Part shown: piece by piece, positions 8,305 to 16,543 of the stretch
Layout: every line of letters starts with the position of its first letter
How positions within the stretch are numbered: the first letter of the stretch is position 1
Assembly (NCBI GenBank): GCA_900769785.1
Contig: CAAGHV010000146.1
Location: forward strand, 1 to 36,077
Reading direction: 5' to 3'
Length of the DNA: 36,077 nt
From: Bacteroidales bacterium
Lineage (GTDB): Bacteria; Bacteroidota; Bacteroidia; Bacteroidales; P3
Position numbers and translations under genes: made by a program
The notes under the pieces: model-generated
The model's input: the letters and a program-made list of their open reading frames with translations, nothing else
What the model was told of the DNA's origin: nothing
Databases searched by the model: none

Positions 8305-8313
8305 ACCTCCTTT
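8305..8313 (-). promoter_or_regulatory. hpf: strong Shine-Dalgarno site of hpf
   Basis: AAAGGAGGT on the minus strand, 4 nt before the ATG at 8300, can pair over nine bases with the usual 16S rRNA 3' end. Nearly all other genes here lack such a site. Confidence 0.85.
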
Positions 8314-8315
8314 GT

Positions 8316-9212
8316 TTATGCTCTTGGATGAGCGGATTTATAAATTTTCTTCAACTTTTCAATAGTGTTGTGCGTATATACCTGTGTGGCAGCAAGACTG
8401 CTATGCCCCAAGAGTTCCTTTATAGCATTTATATCAGCCCCATTGTTCAATAGATGTGTTGCAAAACTATGCCTTAGGATATGTGGACTTATACGATCAG
8501 CAGTTGATACCTGAGACATATATTTCTTTACTATATCACCTACTTTATTTGCAGTTATTGGTTTGCCTTTTTCGCTTACAAAGAACTTTTCAGTATCGCA
8601 TTTTATGGTATTATAACGAATATCTAAGTAATATAGTATGTTTTCTTTTAAATCTATTTCTATAGGAATTATTCTTTCTTTGTTTCTTTTACCAAGTACT
8701 TTTATTGTATTGTTTTCAAAATCAATACTATTATCACTTAGTCCTACAAGTTCTGCACGGCGTATTCCTGTCTCGTAAAATAGTTCTATTATCAGTGAAT
8801 CACGTATCCCTTCAAACGTTTCGGGAAACAAAGATGTATTTTCTTTTATTTTCTCCATTTCTGATTCGCGGAAGAATACAGGTAGCTGATGCTGAATTTT
8901 GGGAGTGGTAACTTTTGCAAAAAAGTCTTGTTTTACAATGTTTTGTTTACGTAAGTATTTGTTCCATGACCTTAGTGCTGCCAATTTGCGACATACGCTG
9001 CGACTGGTAAGTTTATCTTCTTCCAATAGTTTCATTTCCCATTGGCGGATAAGCATGGAATCGATATCTTCGATATTTTCTATCTGATTTTGGGCTGCAA
9101 ATTTTAGAAACGAATTGAGATCAACACTATATGCAGACACCGTCAGCGACGATAACCTACGCTCAATTGATATATAATCAATAAATTGTGATATGGTCTG
9201 CATTATTTTCAT
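8316..9212 (-). CDS. xerC: tyrosine recombinase XerC/XerD
   Basis: Site-specific recombinase of the Xer group, which resolves chromosome dimers at dif. The 298-residue protein has an N-terminal SAM-like core-binding domain (residues about 5-90) and a complete catalytic set: Arg151 (TGIRRAEL), Lys175 (VLGKRNKER), His244 and Arg247 (PHILRHSF), His270 (LLGHSS) and Tyr279 (TQVYTH). Met4 at 9203 (MQTISQFIDYI) is an alternative start. The rpsU-xerC-hpf order is typical of Bacteroidales, so this is a housekeeping Xer rather than an integrase of a mobile element. A terminator for rpsU lies 23 nt upstream, with TAACTTCG (9224-9217) between as a possible promoter box. Confidence 0.92.
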   Translation of the reverse strand: MKIMQTISQFIDYISIERRLSSLTVSAYSVDLNSFLKFAAQNQIENIEDIDSMLIRQWEMKLLEEDKLTSRSVCRKLAALRSWNKYLRKQNIVKQDFFAKVTTPKIQHQLPVFFRESEMEKIKENTSLFPETFEGIRDSLIIELFYETGIRRAELVGLSDNSIDFENNTIKVLGKRNKERIIPIEIDLKENILYYLDIRYNTIKCDTEKFFVSEKGKPITANKVGDIVKKYMSQVSTADRISPHILRHSFATHLLNNGADINAIKELLGHSSLAATQVYTHNTIEKLKKIYKSAHPRA

Positions 9213-9225
9213 GCTGCGAAGTTAC

Positions 9226-9260
9226 AAAAAAAAATGTTCACGAACAAATATTCATGAACA
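9226..9260 (-). terminator. intrinsic terminator after rpsU
   Basis: On the minus strand TGTTCATGAA (9260-9251) pairs with TTCGTGAACA (9244-9235), one G-T pair, 6-nt loop, followed directly by nine T residues (9234-9226). It separates rpsU from xerC. Confidence 0.85.
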
Positions 9261-9286
9261 CTTTTTTTGATTTAGATGGAAACTAC

Positions 9287-9484
9287 CTATTTATCAAGCA
9301 TTTCCTGGTGCATTTTTTGAATGTAGATAGCTTTCAATCTACGTTCCCTCGCTTTTACTGAAGGTTTTGTAAACTTTTGACGATCTCTTAACTCTCTTAC
9401 AACACCTGTTTTTTCAAACTTACGTTTTAATTTCTTTAGAGCTCTTTCAACATTTTCACCTTCTTTAATAGGAACAATAATCAT
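9287..9484 (-). CDS. rpsU: 30S ribosomal protein bS21
   Basis: A 65-residue basic protein starting MIIVPIKEGENVERALKKLK, which is the bS21 N-terminus. It binds the small subunit near the 3' end of 16S rRNA. In Flavobacterium, ribosome studies show bS21 with bS18 and bS6 hiding the anti-Shine-Dalgarno sequence, and rpsU carrying its own Shine-Dalgarno so that bS21-free ribosomes restore its level. The sequence here fits that model: AGAGGT lies 7 nt before the ATG. It is 46 nt downstream of rpmB with no terminator between, so the two are probably cotranscribed. Confidence 0.95.
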   Translation of the reverse strand: MIIVPIKEGENVERALKKLKRKFEKTGVVRELRDRQKFTKPSVKARERRLKAIYIQKMHQEMLDK

Positions 9485-9490
9485 TTTTAA

Positions 9491-9500
9491 TACCTCTTTC
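9491..9500 (-). promoter_or_regulatory. rpsU: Shine-Dalgarno site of rpsU
   Basis: GAAAGAGGTA on the minus strand contains GAGGT, complementary to the anti-Shine-Dalgarno ACCUC, about 7-8 nt before the ATG at 9484. Confidence 0.75.
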
Positions 9501-9530
9501 TTTTAAGATTAATAATTAATTCTACTAGTT

Positions 9531-9770
9531 TTACAATTGAATGTGACCAGCTTCAACAGCATCAGTAAGAGCAGCCAAAATACCTTTCTTATTGATGATG
9601 CGCATGCCTTTTGCTGATACTTTCAATGTGATCCACAAGTCCTCTTCAGGAATGTAGAACTTTTTGGTTTGAAGATTTGGATAGAATCTTCTTTTTGTTT
9701 TAATGTTTGAGTGAGACACATTATTACCTGTGATCACTTTTTTTCCTGTAATTTCGCAAACTCTTGCCAT
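9531..9770 (-). CDS. rpmB: 50S ribosomal protein bL28
   Basis: A 79-residue protein starting MARVCEITGKKVITGNNVSH and continuing NIKTKRRFYPNLQTKKF, the standard bL28 signature. In many Bacteroidota rpmB is followed by rpmG (bL33) and a small DUF4295 gene. Here it is followed by rpsU instead and no rpmG is visible nearby. The ATG is preceded by an AT-rich, SD-free leader. A promoter-like pair is at 9850-9820. Confidence 0.96.
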   Translation of the reverse strand: MARVCEITGKKVITGNNVSHSNIKTKRRFYPNLQTKKFYIPEEDLWITLKVSAKGMRIINKKGILAALTDAVEAGHIQL

Positions 9771-9819
9771 CGTAATTAATATCTTATTTTAAATCACTGT
9801 TTACTATGAAAACGAAGTG

Positions 9820-9850
9820 CAAATTTCCGAAAATTATTTGACATGACAAA
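9820..9850 (-). promoter_or_regulatory. candidate promoter of rpmB-rpsU
   Basis: On the minus strand TTTG (9850-9847) is followed 19 nt later by GAAATTTG (9827-9820), one base off the TAnnTTTG consensus. The leader to rpmB would be about 45 nt. Confidence 0.45.
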
Positions 9851-10163
9851 ATTTTTTTTCCCACAATGCTGTATTTTTATTCAAATTGCCAAAATATTTT
9901 AATCAAATATTAGATTTAATATGTTGTATTACATATAATTATATGATATAAAATGTGCTATGCTTTGGTGTAAAAAATTTATATCTTTTTGTTGATATTT
10001 TGTCATTTTTCTGTTGATAATTTGTTGTTTTGGGCTCGAAAAATTGTATTTTTAGCCCACTAAACGGTACTTTTTTTCCAAAAACACCCAAATTTACATA
10101 TTAGTATCGTTGTATCAGTGTGTTACATCATTTTTTCGGAAAAGTGTTGATGAAATCACTTTC

Positions 10164-10410
10164 CATACTCCAAAGTGTTGAAATATACGGTAGAGTATTT
10201 CAAAAAAAACACTCGTATGTTTAGCCACCAAATGTTCGAAAATTTTGCATCAAACATTCGAGCGTTTACCTGCACAACACTCAACTGTTTAATATACCAA
10301 CACTCGACCATTGAATACACCGATACTCGACCGTCGAATATCCCTATGTTCGGACGCTACATATACTGTGCTTCATTGCCATATGCCAATTTGTCGAACA
10401 CACGTTTTGC
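10164..10410 (+). repeat. TCGA-phased 22-23-bp degenerate repeat, array C (about 11 units)
   Basis: Cores at 10169 (TCC), 10191 (TAG), 10213, 10236, 10258, 10281 (TCA), 10304, 10327, 10350, 10373 (TCA) and 10394, spaced 21-23 bp. The clearest units read ACACTCGTATGTTTAGCC, ACATTCGAGCGTTTACC, ACACTCAACTGTTTAATA, ACACTCGACCATTGAATA and ATACTCGACCGTCGAATA. It lies in the 823-bp divergent gap between rpmB and hutU. The rest of that gap (9851-10163) is AT-rich with nothing I recognise, apart from faint extra units around 10124 and 10147. Confidence 0.85.
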
Positions 10411-10507
10411 AACTAACGAGGGGCAATGGTAATGTGTTGGAACAATTTTTTTTGAAATATCGGTAACGTTTTTTCTGTTTATGCTAAAATAATTCGATAA
10501 AAAAACG

Positions 10508-10515
10508 TATCTTTG
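10508..10515 (+). promoter_or_regulatory. hutU: candidate -7 box for hutU
   Basis: TATCTTTG followed by GC, a good match to TAnnTTTG, about 79 nt before the hutU ATG. The -33 box is unclear. Confidence 0.5.
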
Positions 10516-10593
10516 CAAGGTGCTTTTTAGTGTATTAAATACACAAAATACACATATTGAAAAGATTATATACGAAAATAAAAAATAACATTT

Positions 10594-12591
10594 ATGACAT
10601 TATCAGAATTTCAACACGAACTTTGTCAAGGCATCCCTTCTACTTTGCCCGAAATGCAACCATGGGATGACAGTGTAAACCATGCACCAAAGCGTAAAGA
10701 TATCCTAACCAAAGCCGAAAAGGAACTAGCTATCCGCAATGCTTTGCGTTATTTCGACCCTAAGTTTCACAGCGTTTTGGCTCCCGAATTTGCCGAAGAG
10801 CTGAAGAAATACGGTCGAATTTACATGTACCGTTTCCGTCCAACATACAAGATGTATGCAAGACCTATAGAGGAATATCCTGCCAAAAGCCGTCAGGCAG
10901 CAGCGATTATGCTGATGATTCAGAACAATTTGGACCCCGCTGTGGCTCAACATCCGCATGAACTTATTACCTACGGCGGTAATGGTGCTGTGTTTCAAAA
11001 CTGGGCTCAATATCGTTTGACAATGAAATACTTGTCGGAAATGACAGACGAGCAAACCCTTGTAATGTATTCCGGCAATCCAATGGGTTTATATCCATCC
11101 CACAAAGATGCTCCGCGTGTGGTAGTTACAAACGGTATGATGATTCCTAACTATTCGAAACCTGATGACTGGGAACGTTTCAACGCTATGGGTGTAACTC
11201 AATACGGACAGATGACTGCCGGTTCCTATATGTACATCGGCCCTCAAGGTATTGTACACGGAACTACTATCACAGTGTTGAATGCCGCACGTAAGCAAGG
11301 TGGCGATACTGCAGGCAAACTCTTTGTTACCGCAGGTCTTGGCGGCATGAGTGGTGCTCAACCCAAAGCAGGAAACATTGCAGGAGTAGTGTCTATCACA
11401 GCCGAAATAAACCCCAATGCTACCCAAAAACGCTACTCGCAAGGTTGGGTTGATGAGGTGTATGACAATTTGGACGAACTGTTTAGCCACGTAAACGCTT
11501 CGATAGCAAAAAAAGAAGCACGCTCGTATGCATACCAAGGCAATGTGGTTGACCTTTGGGAATATGCAGCCGAAAACAATATTCACATCGATTTGGGTTC
11601 CGACCAAACATCGCTACACAACCCTTGGGCAGGAGGATATTACCCTGTGGGAGTATCATTTGAAGATGCCAAAGTGATGATGGCCGAAAATCCAACACTC
11701 TTCCGTGAAAAAGTACAAGAAAGTTTGCGTCGTCATGTAGCAGCCGTAAACAAACTTACAGCCAAAGGTATGTACTTCTTTGATTATGGTAACGCATTCC
11801 TTTTGGAAAGTAGTCGTGCAGGTGCCGATATAATGAACGCTGATGGTACTTTCCGCTATCCATCATACGTTCAAGACATAATGGGACCAATGTGTTTCGA
11901 CTATGGTTTCGGACCTTTCCGTTGGGTATGTACATCGGGTAAACCCGAAGATTTGGATATGAGCGACCGTATAGCTATGAATGTTTTGGCCGAGATGGCA
12001 AAAACATCTCCCGAAGAAATTCAACAACAAATGCGCGATAACATCCAATGGATTGAGGGAGCAAAAGCCAACCACCTTGTAGTAGGTTCACAAGCTCGCA
12101 TACTATACGCCGACTGTGAAGGACGTACCAAAATAGCTGCCGAATTCAACAAAGCTATCAAAGACGGTAGAATATCGGCTCCGATAGTATTGGGTAGAGA
12201 CCACCACGATGTAAGTGGTACCGACTCTCCATTCCGCGAAACCAGCAACATATATGATGGCTCGTCGTTTACCTCAGACATGGCCATTCACAACGTTATA
12301 GGCGACTCGTTCCGTGGTGCTACTTGGGTGAGCATTCACAATGGAGGCGGCGTTGGTTGGGGCGAAGTCATTAACGGAGGCTTTGGTATGGTACTGGATG
12401 GTTCCGACGACTGCGACCGCCGTTTGCACAGCATGCTTTTCTGGGATGTAAACAATGGTATATCTCGTCGCAGTTGGGCAAGAAACGAAGGCGCTATATT
12501 CGCCATCAAACGTGCAATGGAAGCAGAACCACGCTTGAAAGTAACGCTTCCAAACATAGTAGATGACAGTATTTTGGAAAACTTATTTTAG
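10594..12591 (+). CDS. hutU: urocanate hydratase
   Basis: Converts urocanate to imidazolonepropionate, the second step of histidine degradation, using tightly bound NAD+. The 665-residue protein matches the long urocanase form found in Bacteroidota (the proteobacterial enzyme is about 555 residues). Key segments are ITYGGNGAVFQNWAQY, YSGNPMGLYPSH, MTAGSYMYIGPQGIVHGTT, TAGLGGMSGAQPKA, DQTSLHNP, and near the C-terminus FRGATWVSIHNGGGVGWGE. No other hut gene (hutH, hutI, ftcD) lies in the window, and a terminator follows directly, so it appears to be a single-gene unit. Confidence 0.95.
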   Translation: MTLSEFQHELCQGIPSTLPEMQPWDDSVNHAPKRKDILTKAEKELAIRNALRYFDPKFHSVLAPEFAEELKKYGRIYMYRFRPTYKMYARPIEEYPAKSRQAAAIMLMIQNNLDPAVAQHPHELITYGGNGAVFQNWAQYRLTMKYLSEMTDEQTLVMYSGNPMGLYPSHKDAPRVVVTNGMMIPNYSKPDDWERFNAMGVTQYGQMTAGSYMYIGPQGIVHGTTITVLNAARKQGGDTAGKLFVTAGLGGMSGAQPKAGNIAGVVSITAEINPNATQKRYSQGWVDEVYDNLDELFSHVNASIAKKEARSYAYQGNVVDLWEYAAENNIHIDLGSDQTSLHNPWAGGYYPVGVSFEDAKVMMAENPTLFREKVQESLRRHVAAVNKLTAKGMYFFDYGNAFLLESSRAGADIMNADGTFRYPSYVQDIMGPMCFDYGFGPFRWVCTSGKPEDLDMSDRIAMNVLAEMAKTSPEEIQQQMRDNIQWIEGAKANHLVVGSQARILYADCEGRTKIAAEFNKAIKDGRISAPIVLGRDHHDVSGTDSPFRETSNIYDGSSFTSDMAIHNVIGDSFRGATWVSIHNGGGVGWGEVINGGFGMVLDGSDDCDRRLHSMLFWDVNNGISRRSWARNEGAIFAIKRAMEAEPRLKVTLPNIVDDSILENLF

Positions 12592-12607
12592 TTCAAAACA
12601 ATATAAA

Positions 12608-12675
12608 AGAGTATAGTCTGTTGTATTGAAAACCAGTCTAAAGGAACACATACAACAGATTATACTCTGTTTTTA
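12608..12675 (+). terminator. intrinsic terminator after hutU
   Basis: A 19-bp stem with one G-T pair: left arm 12608-12626 (AGAGTATAGTCTGTTGTAT), right arm 12650-12668, 23-nt loop, followed by GTTTTT. Confidence 0.8.
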
Positions 12676-12699
12676 CAACGACAAAACAATCACAAACGA

Positions 12700-13917
12700 A
12701 TGAAAGCCCCAAAGCAAATAGCCATAGATGATTACGACTATCCTCTGCCAGCTGAGCGTATAGCCAAGTTCCCTCTTGAAAACAGGGATGAGTCCAAATT
12801 GTTGGTCTATAGGGGAGGTGTGTTTAAAGAGTCGGTATTCAATCATGTTGTGGACTATTTGGACAAGGATACTTTGCTTGTCTTCAACAATACCAAGGTA
12901 ATTCACGCACGATTGTTTTTCCGAAAAGAAACGGGCTCGCAGATAGAGATTTTCTGTTTGGAACCCTACCAAATGGCTATTTCCACTGCTTTCGAGCAAA
13001 GGCAACGTTGCACTTGGATGTGCTTTGTGGGTAACAACAAAAAGTGGAAAGGTTCTCCGCTGTATAAAACAATAGAGGTTGACGGCAAGGAGGTTACACT
13101 ATCAGTAAATAGAAAAGAAGCTGTTGCAAACGCTTGGATAATAGACTTTGAGTGGAATAACAGTGAGATGACCTTTGCGGATGTTATACAGCATTTTGGA
13201 GTTATACCTCTGCCACCATACCTCAACCGTTCGGCTGTGGACAGCGACAAGGAGAGGTATCAAACCGTTTATGCCGAACACGAAGGTTCTGTGGCAGCAC
13301 CAACAGCAGGACTACACTTTACCCAAGCAGTGTTTGACAACCTCCGTAAGAAAGGTGTCGATACTGAATTTATAACCTTACATGTAGGTGCAGGAACTTT
13401 CAAACCCGTAGATTCAGAAACTATTGGTGGGCACGAGATGCATGTAGAGAAGATTGAGATTTCGCGTAGCAATGTGGAACATTTGCTCTCTCATGCGGGT
13501 AAACCTATTATTCCTGTAGGTACAACATCGGTACGTACATTGGAGTCGTTGTATTGGTTTGGCGTAAAGTTGCAGTTCAACCCCTCGTTGGATGAGATGC
13601 ATATACTGCAGTGGGAACCCTACGAATTGGCTGACAAAGAAGAGGTGCCACTCAAGCAATCTTTGCAAAATGTACTTGCATTTATGCAACGCCTAGGTGT
13701 GGATCATCTTTATGGCGATACGCAGTTGATGATTGCTCCGGGCTACAAATATCATGTTGTAAGTGGTATAATTACCAATTTTCATCAGCCCAAGAGCACG
13801 TTGTTGTTACTAGTATCGGCTCTTATTGGGGGTGTGTGGAAAGATGGTTATAACTATGCCCTAGACCATGGTTTCAGGTTCTTGAGCTATGGCGATAGCT
13901 GTTTGTTTGTGCCATAA
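12700..13917 (+). CDS. queA: S-adenosylmethionine:tRNA ribosyltransferase-isomerase
   Basis: Transfers the ribosyl part of SAM to preQ1 in the tRNA anticodon, making epoxyqueuosine. The 405-residue protein is longer than E. coli QueA (356). Family segments visible are YDYPLPAERIAKFPL at the N-terminus, VFNNTKVIHARLFF, SVAAPTAGLHFT near the middle, LHVGAGTFKPV, VGTTSVRTLESLYW, and the C-terminal ITNFHQPKSTLLLLVSALI. It starts 24 nt after the hutU terminator and is followed by pyrH after 89 nt. Confidence 0.95.
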   Translation: MKAPKQIAIDDYDYPLPAERIAKFPLENRDESKLLVYRGGVFKESVFNHVVDYLDKDTLLVFNNTKVIHARLFFRKETGSQIEIFCLEPYQMAISTAFEQRQRCTWMCFVGNNKKWKGSPLYKTIEVDGKEVTLSVNRKEAVANAWIIDFEWNNSEMTFADVIQHFGVIPLPPYLNRSAVDSDKERYQTVYAEHEGSVAAPTAGLHFTQAVFDNLRKKGVDTEFITLHVGAGTFKPVDSETIGGHEMHVEKIEISRSNVEHLLSHAGKPIIPVGTTSVRTLESLYWFGVKLQFNPSLDEMHILQWEPYELADKEEVPLKQSLQNVLAFMQRLGVDHLYGDTQLMIAPGYKYHVVSGIITNFHQPKSTLLLLVSALIGGVWKDGYNYALDHGFRFLSYGDSCLFVP

Positions 13918-14006
13918 AGTGTCAACATTTGTTGTAAAAATATCAAAAATTAAATATCAGATAATAGAACAAAGATTTGTAGATACACAATAAAAGTATA
14001 TAAGTT

Positions 14007-14717
14007 ATGAAGTACAACCGTATATTATTGAAGCTTAGTGGCGAATCGCTTATGGGAACCCAAAGTTATGGAATATCGCCCGAAATGCTTGAACAGTACG
14101 TTAAGGACATCAAAACTGTGGTGGAAAAGAAAGTCCAAGTATCTATAGTGATAGGTGGAGGCAACATATTCCGTGGTCTTAGCGGAGCAGCAAAAGGTAT
14201 AGATCGTGTGCAAGGTGACTATATGGGTATGCTTGCAACTCTTATCAATAGCATGGCTCTTCAGGCTGAGTTGGAGAAACAAGGTGTTAGAACTGAGCTG
14301 CTTTCGGGTTTGGCTATAGAGCCTATTTGTAAGGAGATGAGCCGCCGCAGAGCTATTGAGGCTATGGAAAGTGGCAAAGTTGTCATCATCGGTGGCGGTA
14401 GTGGAAACCCCTTCTTTACTACCGACACAGCATCGGCACTACGTGCTGTGGAGATAAAAGCCGATGTGATACTTAAGGGTACTCGTGTAGATGGAGTATA
14501 TACTGCCGACCCCGAGAAAGACCCTACTGCTACCAAATACACAACCTTGTCGTATCAGGAAGCTCTTACAAAGAAACTAAAAATCATGGATCTTACAGCC
14601 TTTGCCCTATGCGAGGAAAATGACCTGCCCATATATGTCTTTGACATGAACAAGGTAGGTAACTTGCTGAAGGTGGTGGAAGGACAGGAAATTGGTACAG
14701 AAGTGAAACATATATAA
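14007..14717 (+). CDS. pyrH: uridylate kinase (UMP kinase)
   Basis: Phosphorylates UMP to UDP; a hexameric amino-acid-kinase-fold enzyme. The 236-residue protein begins MKYNRILLKLSGESLMG and contains VIGGGNIFRG (UMP/phosphate loop), RVQGDYMGMLATLINSMAL and the VDGVYTADPEKDP segment, all typical of bacterial PyrH. It is followed by frr after 18 nt, the usual pyrH-frr pairing. Confidence 0.97.
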   Translation: MKYNRILLKLSGESLMGTQSYGISPEMLEQYVKDIKTVVEKKVQVSIVIGGGNIFRGLSGAAKGIDRVQGDYMGMLATLINSMALQAELEKQGVRTELLSGLAIEPICKEMSRRRAIEAMESGKVVIIGGGSGNPFFTTDTASALRAVEIKADVILKGTRVDGVYTADPEKDPTATKYTTLSYQEALTKKLKIMDLTAFALCEENDLPIYVFDMNKVGNLLKVVEGQEIGTEVKHI

Positions 14718-14735
14718 ATATAAAATATAACAGAT

Positions 14736-15299
14736 ATGAACGATTTATCGAAAGCATGTTTAGATGAAGCTAGAAACAACATGCAAGGAGCAATCAAACA
14801 CTTGGAAGCAGAACTTACCAAGATACGTGCAGGCAAAGCAAATCCTGCTATGCTTGATGGAATAAAAGTTGACTATTATGGCACGCCTACTCTTATCAGC
14901 CAAATAGCAAATATTTCGACACCGGATCCTCGTAATATTACCATCCAGCCATGGGAAAAGAATATGATGGGAGCCATAAGCAAAGCAATACAAGCAGCTA
15001 ATTTGGGGTTCAATCCTCAACAAGAAGCCGATATGTTGCGCATCATTATTCCACCACTTACAGAAGAGCGTCGTAAAGAATTGGCCAAAGCTGCCAAAAG
15101 CGAAGTGGAAACAGGCAAGGTAAATATCCGCAACGCACGTCGCAACGTATTGGATAAGGTGAAGAAGTTGAAAGACAAGGGCGTTCCCGAAGACGAAGTA
15201 AAACAAGTAGAGAAGGAAGTGCAAGACATTACCGACAAGTTTGTAGCAGAGGCTGATAAGATATTTGATATGAAGCAAAAAGAAATAATGGCAGTGTAA
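14736..15299 (+). CDS. frr: ribosome recycling factor
   Basis: Works with EF-G to split post-termination ribosomes. At 187 residues it has the family's usual size. The three-helix bundle signatures are present: LTKIRAGKANPAMLDGI near the N-terminus, YYGTPTLISQIANIS in the beta domain, and LTEERRKELAKAAK and RRNVLDKVKKL in the C-terminal helices. It ends at the bidirectional terminator shared with ssb. Confidence 0.97.
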   Translation: MNDLSKACLDEARNNMQGAIKHLEAELTKIRAGKANPAMLDGIKVDYYGTPTLISQIANISTPDPRNITIQPWEKNMMGAISKAIQAANLGFNPQQEADMLRIIIPPLTEERRKELAKAAKSEVETGKVNIRNARRNVLDKVKKLKDKGVPEDEVKQVEKEVQDITDKFVAEADKIFDMKQKEIMAV

Positions 15300-15329
15300 G
15301 TCGAAGTATTGTTATGACTACTGCAAACA

Positions 15330-15357
15330 AAACAGGCATCCATTTGGATGCCTGTTT
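15330..15357. terminator. bidirectional terminator between frr and ssb
   Basis: A perfect 12-bp stem, AAACAGGCATCC with GGATGCCTGTTT, and an ATTT loop. It serves both convergent transcripts. Confidence 0.9.
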
Positions 15358-15389
15358 GCTTATAACCAAATAAAAACTATGTTCTATTG

Positions 15390-15809
15390 TTAAAACGGAA
15401 AACCTTCGATAGGTTCTGTGTTTTCGTTCAATATATCGTCTATAGGTTGTTGTATTGCCTCATCTTGTATATTGCTATGATTTTTGTTTGCTAGCACTGT
15501 AAAGTTTTCGGCCATTACCTCAGTGATATATCGTTTGTAACCATCCTTGTCTTCCCACGAACGTGTATGCAATTTACCTTCGATATACACATGAGTACCT
15601 TTTCTTAAAATCTTCTCTGCTATATCAGCTAAACCTCTCCAACATACTATATTATGCCAATCGGTTTGTTCAATCTTCTGACCATCTTTGTTCTTGAAAA
15701 ATTCTGTTGTTGCCAAAGGGAAAGTAGCCTTCTTGGCAGTGTCAAACGTAATAACCTCAGGGTCTTTGCCCAAGTTTCCAATCAATATAACTTTGTTTAC
15801 TCCTATCAT
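15390..15809 (-). CDS. ssb: single-stranded DNA-binding protein
   Basis: A 139-residue SSB with one OB-fold: VNKVILIGNLGKDPE at the N-terminus, TDWHNIVCW, then KGTHVYIEGKLHTRSWEDKDG. A short acidic linker leads to the tip EGFPF. The tip departs from the common DDxPF by having Gly before Phe, but keeps the final Pro-Phe used to bind partner proteins. It stands alone on the minus strand, so it may be a second SSB copy or the main one; that cannot be told here. Confidence 0.93.
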   Translation of the reverse strand: MIGVNKVILIGNLGKDPEVITFDTAKKATFPLATTEFFKNKDGQKIEQTDWHNIVCWRGLADIAEKILRKGTHVYIEGKLHTRSWEDKDGYKRYITEVMAENFTVLANKNHSNIQDEAIQQPIDDILNENTEPIEGFPF

Positions 15810-16107
15810 AACTCAAATGTTTATTTCGTCAAATCTTTGTTTACCTAAGTGTATAATCTCGATTTTTCAATCTAAAAACTAATACAAAATCAACAGCAAA
15901 TTTAGAACTTTTTTTTCAATCGTAAAAGAAAAACTTTTATATGGTTTGTATTTTCTTGTATATCAATGATAAATAAAACCTATGTTTTTTCAATTTTTGA
16001 TAAACGAACATGAAAATCGTCCTACTTTTTCTAAAAAATCACCTATATAGGCTAAATATTTTGCGCTTGCTAACACTTTGTTTCAAACTGTTGAATATCT
16101 CTTTCTT

Positions 16108-16310
16108 TTTTCTCAATCATTGCTTGATACATCATTCGATGGTAATAAATTTTGCAATCGAATATTTGTTATTTGGATGTTCGATAGGTTGACTCCTAAA
16201 TGCTCGATTATTTGATATGGTAATATTCGAGCAATCGAATATTTGTTATCGATATTTGAAACCCTATTGTTCGTTAGCAAAATATTTGATGTTCGAGGGA
16301 AAATCAGTTT
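16108..16310 (+). repeat. TCGA-phased 22-23-bp degenerate repeat, array D (9 units)
   Basis: Cores at 16113 (TCA), 16136, 16158, 16181, 16204, 16227, 16249, 16271 and 16293, spaced 23, 22, 23, 23, 23, 22, 22 and 22. In addition, GCAATCGAATATTTGTTAT occurs twice (from 16155 and from 16231), the second copy out of phase with the cores. The array lies in the 734-bp divergent gap between ssb and the export gene. The rest of the gap (15810-16107) is AT-rich without other recognisable features. Confidence 0.85.
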
Positions 16311-16367
16311 ATGAGTGATCAATAATAAAAACTATTTTGCATTATTCCGAAAAAATGTTGCAATAAG

Positions 16368-16399
16368 TTTGGAGCACTACTCTTTTTTTTGTAACTTTG
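16368..16399 (+). promoter_or_regulatory. promoter of the polysaccharide export operon
   Basis: TTTG (16368-16371), a 20-nt spacer, then TAACTTTG (16392-16399): both halves of the Bacteroidota promoter consensus at the right distance. The leader to the ATG at 16544 would be about 138 nt. Confidence 0.65.
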
Positions 16400-16543
16400 C
16401 AGACGAATAATATAGTGGAGTTTGTTTGCTCGGTGGATGTAATATTTTGTATTACATCTGTTTGGAGTAATGATTGTGGTTAACTACATAGTAGTTTTTT
16501 ACAAGAATTCTGCGCATAATTGGTATTGTAAATAGATAGAAAT

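Noticed and set aside
8316..9212. Tyrosine recombinase as sign of an integrated element or invertible promoter system
   Set aside because: It sits in the conserved rpsU-xerC-hpf order, and no flanking inverted repeats or attachment sites were seen.
10175..10432. Plus-strand open frame of 85 codons across array C
   Set aside because: Made of repeat units read in shifting frames, with no ribosome site, no homology and odd composition; explained by the array.
16010..16322. Short open frames on both strands in the ssb/export gap
   Set aside because: They overlap array D, are rich in Leu/Phe/Ile from AT-rich DNA and have no recognisable family.
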